Source: OFTM34 sp047639415 (GTDB lineage Bacteria; Planctomycetota; UBA1135; GCA-002686595). From it: a stretch of DNA of 13,652 bases. The first letter of the stretch is position 1. The number at the start of each line of letters is the position of its first letter. The notes below the pieces were generated by a model. It did not search any database, was not told where the DNA came from, and saw only the letters and a list, made by a program, of their open reading frames with translations. Shown one piece after another: positions 6,840 through 13,652 of the stretch. Position numbers and translations under genes: made by a program. Location of the stretch: NCBI GenBank assembly GCA_047639415.1, contig JBLINP010000098.1, positions 1 through 13,652 on the forward strand, in the 5' to 3' direction.

Positions 6840-7555
6840 GCTATCGGGCATCTGTCCTTGTAACGGGTCCGTTTCGACGCTCGGATATTTACGTTGCTGC
6901 CGCTCAAGAAGCCGGATGGCATGCGCACGCCTGTGAATACGTTTCGATAGTACCGCTCCCGTTCAATGTCGGAGAGGTGCCCGGAAACGTCGCTTGTGTG
7001 TGCATCACAAGTAAACACGCTCTGCCTGCTCTGCGCTTATACGTCGATCGGTTCCGGCAAACACCTTTCGCCGCGGTCGGCCAAAAATCGACAGAACTCG
7101 CCTGGAAAATGGGTTTCGAACGCGTTGTCGGTGCCTCTCCCAACGCAAAGGAACTCGCAGCGCGAATCGCTATAATCGTCCCTCGCGAATCTCAAATCTT
7201 TTGGCCGCGCGGCTCGTTGTCCGACGAACTCGCTCAAGATCTGCGAGGTGCAGGATTCGATGTCTTTGATCCAATCGTCTACGAGAACGTGCCGCTCGCT
7301 TCTGACGAACAAGCGCCCGATCTCACCGACACCGGTGCCGTTTTCTTCGGAAGCCCCTCCGCCGTTAAGGCCTTCTTAGGTCGCCATCGGGAAGATCAAT
7401 GCCTGTCGTCCATCGACGCAATCGCGATTGGTCCGACCACTGCCAAAGCTCTCGAAGCCGAGGCCGCACTCTTTCGGGGCATACAGGTCCTAACCGCTCC
7501 GACCCCCGAAGAACTAACGAATCAACTCCGGCGCTCCGCGCTGAACGACTCGTAA
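6836..7555 (+). CDS. hemD: Uroporphyrinogen-III synthase
   Basis: HemD closes hydroxymethylbilane into uroporphyrinogen III with inversion of ring D. The family is poorly conserved in sequence, and the call rests on several weak family marks plus position. The 239-residue length is usual. The two-lobed pattern is visible: an N-terminal VLVTGP strand, CITSKHAL (the usual TS-x-x-A motif), FAAVGQKSTELAWKMGF, FWPRGSLSDELAQDLRGAGF, YENVPL, FFGSPSAVKAFL, and AIAIGPTTAKALEAE near the C-terminus. The ATG at 6836 overlaps the hemC stop in ATGA, as is common for hemC-hemD pairs. There is no fused methyltransferase domain. The order hemC-hemD is the classical one and supports the identification strongly. 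Confidence 0.92.
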   Translation: MSYRASVLVTGPFRRSDIYVAAAQEAGWHAHACEYVSIVPLPFNVGEVPGNVACVCITSKHALPALRLYVDRFRQTPFAAVGQKSTELAWKMGFERVVGASPNAKELAARIAIIVPRESQIFWPRGSLSDELAQDLRGAGFDVFDPIVYENVPLASDEQAPDLTDTGAVFFGSPSAVKAFLGRHREDQCLSSIDAIAIGPTTAKALEAEAALFRGIQVLTAPTPEELTNQLRRSALNDS

Positions 7556-7575
7556 CAAAAGGCGAGCAACTGCGG

Positions 7576-7603
7576 TTTGCATTCGCCGTTTCGGCGGTAT
7601 CCT
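7576..7603 (+). promoter_or_regulatory. Weak promoter candidate for hemL
   Basis: TTTGCA (7576-7581) and TATCCT (7598-7603) are separated by 16 bases and match the sigma-70 hexamers at 4 of 6 positions each, with the key T, A and final T of the -10 box present. A transcript would begin about 7 bases further on, at or next to the hemL ATG (7610), giving a leaderless message. The spacer contains a perfect 5-bp hairpin (7584-7588 with 7592-7596). This is a pattern match only. Confidence 0.25.
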
Positions 7604-7609
7604 CACCGC

Positions 7610-8890
7610 ATGAAGCGACAGCAAAGCGATTCCATCTTCTCCTCCGCCGCCAAACTCATTCCGGGCGGCGTCAACAGTCCCGTTCGCGCCTGGAAAGCCG
7701 TCGGCGGCAATCCCGTTCACTTGGCCAGCGGCGACGGCGCTTGGGTCACCGACGTGGACGGCAATCGCTACGTCGATTTGGTTTGCGCTTATGGCCCGTT
7801 GATCCTCGGCCATTCACCGGCGTCGGTAAAAGAAGCGCTGCACAGCGTTGTCGAAACCGGAACGGCGCTGGGCGCACCGAGCGCTGCTGAACTCGACATC
7901 GCTGAGATGATTGTCGAGCGCTGCCCCGCCGTCGAGATGATTCGATTGGTCAACTCCGGCACGGAAGCGACGATGAGCGCCTTGCGTCTCGCGCGCGCCG
8001 CCACCGGTCGCGACCACATGCTCAAGTTCAACGGCTGCTACCACGGCCACGGCGATTCCTTCTTGGTCAAAGCGGGTTCCGGCGCGCTCACCCTCGGCGC
8101 TCCCGATTCACCTGGCGTGCCCGCTTCGCTTGCCGAACTTACGCTCGTCACTGAGTACAACGATCTCGAAGAAGCGCGCGCCATGTTTGCGGAGCGCGGC
8201 CATGAAATCGCCTGCGTGTTCGTCGAACCCGTCGCAGGCAACATGGGTTGCGTTTTGCCCGTAGACGGTTTCCTCGAAGGCTTGCGCGCGTTGTGTGACG
8301 AGTACGGCGCGCTCTTGATCTACGACGAAGTCATGACCGGCTTTCGCGTCGCGCGCGGCGGCTATCAAGAGTTGAGCGCCGTCAAACCAGACCTCGTGAC
8401 GCTCGGCAAAGTCATCGGCGGCGGTCTTCCGATCGGTGCGTACGGTGGACGCGCCGACTTGATGAACCGCATTTCCCCCGCTGGCGACGTCTATCAAGCC
8501 GGAACACTCTCCGGCAATCCGCTCGCCGTCGCGGCCGGTATCGCGACGCTAAAAGCACTCGACGAACCCGGTGTCTACGCCGATCTCGAGTCTAAAGGCG
8601 CGTACCTGCAAGCAGGCCTAGAACAAGCCGCCCGAGATAACGACGTCCCGATCTACGTCGGTCGCCAAGGCGCAATGCTCTGCCCCTACCTCTCGTCGAA
8701 ACCCGTGCACCGTTTCCAAGACGCCATGGATTCCGACCGCGAACGCTGGGTGCGCTTCTTCGGAGTCCTAGTCGAGCAAGGAGTCCACTTAGCACCGTCG
8801 CCCTTCGAAGCCTGGTTCATCTCAACCGCGCACGACGAGGAGGCTCTTGATCACGTGATTGCTGCAGCACGATTGGCCTTGAAAGCGTAG
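7610..8890 (+). CDS. hemL: Glutamate-1-semialdehyde 2,1-aminomutase
   Basis: This PLP enzyme turns the HemA product glutamate-1-semialdehyde into 5-aminolevulinate. The 426-residue length is typical. Family marks run in order: IPGGVNSPVRAW, the NSGTEATMSALRLARAATGR segment, FNGCYHGHGDSFLVKAGSG, IYDEVMTGFRVA with the PLP-contacting Asp, the Schiff-base Lys267 in LGKVIGGGLPIGAYGG, and AGTLSGNPLAVAAG. I chose the ATG at 7610. An in-frame upstream start at 7577 would add 11 residues not seen in relatives. The gene follows hemD by 54 bases without overlap, so it may share the operon message or use the weak promoter noted at 7576-7603. No Shine-Dalgarno sequence is visible. hemB, often between hemD and hemL in other bacteria, is absent here. 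Confidence 0.97.
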   Translation: MKRQQSDSIFSSAAKLIPGGVNSPVRAWKAVGGNPVHLASGDGAWVTDVDGNRYVDLVCAYGPLILGHSPASVKEALHSVVETGTALGAPSAAELDIAEMIVERCPAVEMIRLVNSGTEATMSALRLARAATGRDHMLKFNGCYHGHGDSFLVKAGSGALTLGAPDSPGVPASLAELTLVTEYNDLEEARAMFAERGHEIACVFVEPVAGNMGCVLPVDGFLEGLRALCDEYGALLIYDEVMTGFRVARGGYQELSAVKPDLVTLGKVIGGGLPIGAYGGRADLMNRISPAGDVYQAGTLSGNPLAVAAGIATLKALDEPGVYADLESKGAYLQAGLEQAARDNDVPIYVGRQGAMLCPYLSSKPVHRFQDAMDSDRERWVRFFGVLVEQGVHLAPSPFEAWFISTAHDEEALDHVIAAARLALKA

Positions 8891-9023
8891 CTAAAAGTCG
8901 AAAGCGGGCTCAGTCCCTACGCAATTACGGGGGGGGTGGTGTCCTCTCTTTCCGGGGAATTCACCTCTTTGCGGAACTTGCTGTACGATCCGTCGTGCTC
9001 GCTTACTCCCCACTGTGGTCGCC

Positions 9024-12000
9024 ATGATTCGTTCGCTTCTGTTCTTCGTCGCAACTTGCTTGCTAAGCCAGGCCGGGGTTCGCGCACAGAGCTTCGGACC
9101 AGGACTCGGCAACCTGACCTACGATCCCAGCGAGCTGTTTCAACCACTGGCGGTGTTCCAGCACCCCAACGGCTACACCAGTTCGATGATGGTGCATGGT
9201 TGGTTCATGACCGTCGCGGCTGGGGACAACACCGTGGCAGAGAAGGCTATTGAGTTTTGGGATTTATCGGATCCGCGCAACCCGACGTTGGCTCACAGCC
9301 AAAAAGCCGGTGCCGCGCTTCTCTCTGAAGCGCACACCTATAGCTCCAGCTCTAGTGCTTCCTATGGCAAGGACTACATCGCCTTCATGTCGAGCGGTGG
9401 ATTCTCGATGTGGGATGTGTCCGACCCGAGCAACGTGACGCGCGATAGCCTGATTCAGTTGCCCGGCACGTCTTCAGCCTATGGCGCGATCTTCTGGCTC
9501 TTTTGGGCACCGCCTTATGTCTACGTTCCCGGCGCCGATTCCGGACTCTATATCGTGCGCGTCGATGACCCGGCCAACCCGCAATACGTAAAGACGATTC
9601 CCCCCAGTCAACTCGGCGGAATTGCCCCCAACCAAGTCTTCATCTGCGGCAACCTGATGATACTCATGCGTTCGCAACAACTCGGATTTGCGACGTTTGA
9701 CATCAGTGATCCAGAAAATCCAATTCCGATTCAGGTCGTTTCGGGAGCCCAGGGCTACAGCCACATTTTCGCAGCGGGGAAAATCCTGACCTCCGGTGGC
9801 GACGGTGGCCCGGTACAAATGTTTGTGCACGATGTCTCGCCGACAGGAATAATGACTCCGGTCGGATCTGTTGGCTCTGGATTTTCCAACGGTGCTTACG
9901 GCTCCTACCAAGACGGCTTCTTTCACACCGGCATGTCGAACGCTTATGCGAAGTTCGACATCGCCAACTTGCAAACCGTCGGCACGGCCACGACGAACAT
10001 CGCCAATCGCGATGAGGATCAATGCCAAGTGTTTGGCAACCTCGCATTCGTCGGCGACGACCATGGCGTTGGTTCCGGTTTGTACGTCCACGACACGCAA
10101 CCGGACTCCAATGGTCCGGACGTTCATTGGGTCCACCCCCCCGACGGCGCGGAGGCTGTTCCGTTGACAGGGCGAGTGGGCGTTTCGATGTCGGATAGTG
10201 TCGATTTTTTGAGCGTAGACTCGACGACCTTCACTGTACGTCCACTTGGAGGAGTCGCGTTGCCTGGCAAGTACTCCGTACAAATGGGGATTGCCAATTT
10301 CTCCCCCGACGCGCCGCTGAATCCGAACACGCTCTATGAAGTGATTGTTGACGGAATCGAAGATTACGTCGGAAACTCAGGCGCCGTTTTTCAGAGCACC
10401 TTCACAACCGAATCGAATGTCGTCGGAGCACCTCCGGTCGGTCCTGCTTCGATCGATTCAATCGTTGCAACCAGTGGGACGGCCTACACGATGGAGCCTC
10501 TCAACGCGGGCGACCTGCTTTACGTCGATCGGACTTACACGTACGACGTCTTTCCGACGCGCTTTCGTGGACAGGTGGTCATCCAAACCGCTAACGACGA
10601 CAAGAGCATGACCGGCTCGAACTTCTTGAGCTTTAACGCCAACGAGTCGGTCGAAGTCAACGTGCTCTTCGACGACCGTGCGACGAGCTTGCCCGCGTGG
10701 CTGCAGGATTTCAGTACTACCGGCGAACTGTTCTCTTCTTCCTGCGGAGCATTCGGTCGTTGTGACTTTGACGTCTACACCCGTGAGTTTCCTGCCGGAA
10801 CAGTCAGCCTGGGCGGCAACGGCGATCCGCCGGTCGCTGGCGCCGGCAGTATGTACACCGCAATCGTGCTGCCGAGCGGCGCATCACCCACTTGCGACAC
10901 CCTGCAAGTTTCTGCCGTCGAAACAGGCAGCCTTGCGAACTTTAGCGCGGGCAACGTAAGCGGAGCGGGACCATTCAGTTTCACTTGGAACTTTGGTGAC
11001 GGAAGTCAGACCAGTTCACCTTCGAGTTCTCCGGACGCATCGCACACATACGCGATGCCCGGACGCTATCCGGTCGTACTGACGATCGTCGGCGCAAACG
11101 GTGGTACGGCTTGTTCCGCGATTCAAATCGTACACGAACCATTGACGCCGAATAAGCCAACGCGCTCAAGCCCGATCGCTAGCGATGGAACGCGCGTCTA
11201 CGTCGTCAATCCGGACAACGACAGCGTCACGGCGATCGACGAAGCTACGCTGAGCGTCGACTGGGAAGCGCCGGTTGGAGATTCGCCGCGAACTCTCGCT
11301 CTTGCTAGCAACGGCGAACTATGGGTCGTCAATCAAGAGAGTCACGACATCGATGTACTCGATGTGACCAATGGCGCTCTAATTCGGACGATTCCGTTGC
11401 CGCGTGGTTCGCGTCCATATGGCGTTGTTTTCCGGCCTGACGCTGCTGGCGTATTTGTCAGTCTCGAGAGCGGAACGCCGAAACAGAAAGCCACCAGCAA
11501 CGGCAGAGTGTTCAAGCAACCTTTGACTCAATCTTCCGTTAGCTCGGCAGACGCGGCGCATCTTTCGTCTCCGCAATCGCCCGCTCCGCAGATCGCCGGG
11601 CTGCTCGAGATCGATCCGACGAGCGGTGCGATTCGTCGTTCCGCGATTCTCGGAGGTAAAGCGCGTGGACTTGCGGTTAGCGCCGACTCTTCGCGCGTTT
11701 TCGTCACGCGTTTTCTCACCACCCACCCTCGCAGAAAGGGTGTCGTATGGGAACTCAACACGACGAGCTTGGCGTTGGTCGAATCACACTTGCTGCGATT
11801 TGATCCAGGCCCCGATACGGAACGCTCGGGTCGCGGAGCGCCAAACTACCTAACCGCTCTGGCGATTAGCCCCAGCGGATTGCGGCTACTTGTGCCTTCG
11901 AAGAAGGACAACATCGAGCGCGGATTATTTCGTGACGGCTTACCGCTTAACTTCGAAAACCGAGTACGGACGATCGTCTCGCAAATTGATTTAGTGCAAG

Positions 12001-13079
12001 GCGTCGAAGATGAATCTGCGCGTTTGGATCTCAACGATCGCGACCTGGCGCAAGCCGTAGCTTATTCCCCGCTCGGTGACCTCTTTGCGGTGGCATCACA
12101 AGGCTCCAATCGCATCGACGTCTTTGACGCAACTTCTGGAACGCAATACGCAACCTGGTTGTGTGGGCAAGCTCCACAGGGCTTGGTCTTTTCCAACGAC
12201 GGCAGCCGCTTGTATGTAAAGAATTTCATTGGACGCTCCGTAACTGTGCTCGATACGAGTCAAGTGGTCAGTGGTGTGACGTATGCGGCGCCACAGATGG
12301 CCGAGGTCTTGACCGTCGCCGCCGAAGTACTCTCGACACAAGTATTGCAAGGCAAGCGCATCTTCTACGACGCATCCGATCGCCGCATGAACTTGGACGG
12401 CTATCTGTCCTGCGCAACCTGTCACCTGGATGGCGGATCTGATGGACAGACCTGGGACTTCACGCAATCGGGCGAAGGTTTGCGCAACACGATCACTCTG
12501 GAAGGTCGTTCCGGCCTCGGTCACGGAAACGTTCATTGGACGGCAAATTTCGACGAGATTCAGGATTTCGAAAATGACATCCGCAACGGTTTCCTGGGCG
12601 TCGGCTTCTTATTGAACTCCGACTTTGCGGCTACTGCCAATCCACTGGGAGCCACGAAGGCTGGACTCAATCCTGACCTTGACGCGCTATCGGATTACGT
12701 TTCGTCCCTGGATTCTTTTTCACAAAGTCCATTCCGAAATCCCGACGGATCGCTTACGCCGGCCGCTCTTAGAGGCCAAGTGTTGTTCAACAGTCTCAAC
12801 TGCTCCAGCTGCCACATTCCGCCGGCTTACACCGATGGACTGAGGCATGATGTCGGCACGATCCTTCCGTCATCTGGTTTGGGTATTGGCCAACCTCTGA
12901 ACGGTGCGGGATTCGAGACTCCAACGCTGCGAAGCGTTTGGAAAAGCGGCCCCTATTTGCACGACGGGCGAGCAAGCTCGCTTGAGGACGCCCTCTCGAG
13001 CGAATCACACGGAGGCACGAACGCGCTGACACAAAAGCAACGCAGCGATTTGGCTGCTTGGTTACGGCAAATCGAGTAG
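9024..13079 (+). CDS. Exported multidomain beta-propeller / PKD / di-haem cytochrome c protein
   Basis: This 1351-residue protein begins with a Sec signal peptide (MIRSLLFFVATCLLSQAGVR, likely cut after ARA-type VRA). I preferred the ATG at 9024 to a GTG at 9015. Approximate domains: LVIVD-type propeller 43-363, with repeated WDLSDPRNP-like blade ends; Ig-like Big_5-type domain 367-463; an unnamed beta-rich domain 490-615 (DRTYTYDVFP, TANDDK, VLFDDRATSLPAWL); PKD domain 620-705 with WNFGDGS (655-661); YVTN-type propeller 711-1083; cytochrome module 1093-1351. The last has two haem-binding CXXCH sites, CATCH (1130-1134) and CSSCH (1260-1264), and the CCP/MauG-like TPTLRSVWKSGPYLHDGR with H1313. 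It should act in the periplasm or outside the cell in electron transfer or peroxide/oxidative chemistry. The substrate is unknown. No sorting tail is seen. A weak promoter candidate lies at 8960-8989. Confidence 0.88.
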   Translation: MIRSLLFFVATCLLSQAGVRAQSFGPGLGNLTYDPSELFQPLAVFQHPNGYTSSMMVHGWFMTVAAGDNTVAEKAIEFWDLSDPRNPTLAHSQKAGAALLSEAHTYSSSSSASYGKDYIAFMSSGGFSMWDVSDPSNVTRDSLIQLPGTSSAYGAIFWLFWAPPYVYVPGADSGLYIVRVDDPANPQYVKTIPPSQLGGIAPNQVFICGNLMILMRSQQLGFATFDISDPENPIPIQVVSGAQGYSHIFAAGKILTSGGDGGPVQMFVHDVSPTGIMTPVGSVGSGFSNGAYGSYQDGFFHTGMSNAYAKFDIANLQTVGTATTNIANRDEDQCQVFGNLAFVGDDHGVGSGLYVHDTQPDSNGPDVHWVHPPDGAEAVPLTGRVGVSMSDSVDFLSVDSTTFTVRPLGGVALPGKYSVQMGIANFSPDAPLNPNTLYEVIVDGIEDYVGNSGAVFQSTFTTESNVVGAPPVGPASIDSIVATSGTAYTMEPLNAGDLLYVDRTYTYDVFPTRFRGQVVIQTANDDKSMTGSNFLSFNANESVEVNVLFDDRATSLPAWLQDFSTTGELFSSSCGAFGRCDFDVYTREFPAGTVSLGGNGDPPVAGAGSMYTAIVLPSGASPTCDTLQVSAVETGSLANFSAGNVSGAGPFSFTWNFGDGSQTSSPSSSPDASHTYAMPGRYPVVLTIVGANGGTACSAIQIVHEPLTPNKPTRSSPIASDGTRVYVVNPDNDSVTAIDEATLSVDWEAPVGDSPRTLALASNGELWVVNQESHDIDVLDVTNGALIRTIPLPRGSRPYGVVFRPDAAGVFVSLESGTPKQKATSNGRVFKQPLTQSSVSSADAAHLSSPQSPAPQIAGLLEIDPTSGAIRRSAILGGKARGLAVSADSSRVFVTRFLTTHPRRKGVVWELNTTSLALVESHLLRFDPGPDTERSGRGAPNYLTALAISPSGLRLLVPSKKDNIERGLFRDGLPLNFENRVRTIVSQIDLVQGVEDESARLDLNDRDLAQAVAYSPLGDLFAVASQGSNRIDVFDATSGTQYATWLCGQAPQGLVFSNDGSRLYVKNFIGRSVTVLDTSQVVSGVTYAAPQMAEVLTVAAEVLSTQVLQGKRIFYDASDRRMNLDGYLSCATCHLDGGSDGQTWDFTQSGEGLRNTITLEGRSGLGHGNVHWTANFDEIQDFENDIRNGFLGVGFLLNSDFAATANPLGATKAGLNPDLDALSDYVSSLDSFSQSPFRNPDGSLTPAALRGQVLFNSLNCSSCHIPPAYTDGLRHDVGTILPSSGLGIGQPLNGAGFETPTLRSVWKSGPYLHDGRASSLEDALSSESHGGTNALTQKQRSDLAAWLRQIE

Positions 13080-13116
13080 ACCGGTATCAAGCGATTGGCC
13101 ACCACCTCAAGAATTC

Positions 13117-13652
13117 TCAGTCCTTTTGGTCTACGCGCAAAACACTAGGAACATGACCTTCAGCTAGGAAGTGAAGGATGTTGCGAGCTTTCAATAAATT
13201 GCCGTGGCTGTTGACGTGCACGTGATCGATGAAGTGGCCGGAATAGGTCTCGGGATCGGCTCGCCAGATCTCGTCCATGTCGACGAGCAGCACGTCTTCT
13301 TCGATAGCCAGCTCGCGCAGGCGTTTGTTGTGATCTTCGACGCCCTCTTTGATCAATTTGCCGAAGGCGTTGCCGTAGAACGGCGAGTCGGCGGCGAGCG
13401 GCATGGTGGTTAGTAGCGGCACACTTCCGTTTGCTCGCACCAACCGAACCAAAGAGCGGATGTTGCGGATGAAACCGCGTGCGCTTTCCGGAGTCGGCGT
13501 CTTCCACACGCCCGGCGCGGCCTTGGGCGGATCGACGTTGACGCGCGCTCCCAAGCTCCAGGTCTCGAGTCGTCCCAACATCAGAGCGGAGTAGGCCTCG
13601 CTGTTCTCGATCATGAACGTGTCGAACGAACTGAACTCGTTCGACTTCCACG
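13117..13652 (-). CDS. SGNH/GDSL-type hydrolase, C-terminal part (start beyond window)
   Basis: The reading frame on the minus strand is open from the window edge to the stop at 13117-13119, giving about 178 residues. The C-terminal catalytic block of SGNH hydrolases is clear: FIDHVHVNSHGNLLKA, with D-x-x-H, after a strand reading VLLVDMDEIW. Upstream, VPLLTTMPLA fits the block III-IV strand. The segment EFSSFDTFMIENSEAYSAL near the edge resembles the region between blocks I and II. The N-terminal GDS nucleophile motif lies outside the window, so activity cannot be judged. An internal ATG at 13614 is probably not the start, because coding-like sequence continues before it. The gene converges on the large cytochrome gene, with 37 bases between the two stops and no obvious shared terminator. 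The substrate is unknown; esterase or acetyl-sugar deacetylase roles are usual for the family. Confidence 0.75.
   Translation of the reverse strand, partial: WKSNEFSSFDTFMIENSEAYSALMLGRLETWSLGARVNVDPPKAAPGVWKTPTPESARGFIRNIRSLVRLVRANGSVPLLTTMPLAADSPFYGNAFGKLIKEGVEDHNKRLRELAIEEDVLLVDMDEIWRADPETYSGHFIDHVHVNSHGNLLKARNILHFLAEGHVPSVLRVDQKD

Noticed and set aside
6149..7018. A 289-codon minus-strand frame opposite hemC and hemD
   Set aside because: It is Ser/Arg-rich, has no motif, and is a shadow of hemC codon usage.
13080..13116. Shared bidirectional terminator between the convergent genes
   Set aside because: Only an 8-base palindrome around GAATTC is present, without a stable stem or T tract.

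Overview
The window looks like chromosome from a Gram-negative bacterium. It has the MEP isoprenoid route (ispG), haem made by the C5 (glutamyl-tRNA) route, and a very large secreted protein with beta-propellers, a PKD domain and a di-haem cytochrome module. No start codon has a convincing Shine-Dalgarno sequence. This combination fits Planctomycetota or a relative, but that is an inference of modest confidence, since no rRNA or marker tree is available here.

Layout. 1-2145: two direct copies of a palindromic repeat (the first cut by the window edge at 1-100, the second complete at 1940-2145) bracket ispG and a CheX-like gene. 2252-2653: a decayed alpha/beta-hydrolase just downstream of the second copy. 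2797-8890: a compact haem-biosynthesis block, all on the + strand, in the order hemE, a HemX/CcsA-like membrane gene, hemA, hemC, hemD, hemL. hemA starts directly after the stop of the membrane gene, and hemA/hemC and hemC/hemD overlap by 4 bases (GTGA, ATGA), so these genes are probably translationally coupled. hemL has its own weak promoter candidate. 9024-13079: one 1351-residue exported protein running LVIVD-type propeller, Ig-like domain, an unnamed beta-rich domain, PKD, YVTN-type propeller and a di-haem CCP/MauG-like module. 13117-13652 (minus strand): the C-terminal part of an SGNH/GDSL hydrolase that continues past the window edge.

How the genes fit together. HemA and HemL make 5-aminolevulinate from glutamyl-tRNA. 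HemC, HemD and HemE then carry porphobilinogen to coproporphyrinogen III. hemB, which links 5-aminolevulinate to porphobilinogen, is not in the window, nor are the late steps. The membrane gene between hemE and hemA belongs to the CcsA/HemX family, tied elsewhere to haem handling and HemA levels, and the large downstream protein needs covalent haem.

The most unusual non-coding item is the 206-bp repeat. It can fold into a long interrupted stem with three side or tip hairpins, resembling a cloverleaf. Its two copies differ over 100 bases at a single hairpin-loop position, and one copy ends 19 bases before the ispG start codon. The intergenic stretches not listed as features are short (under about 150 bases) and show no further genes; no tRNA, rRNA or CRISPR array was seen.
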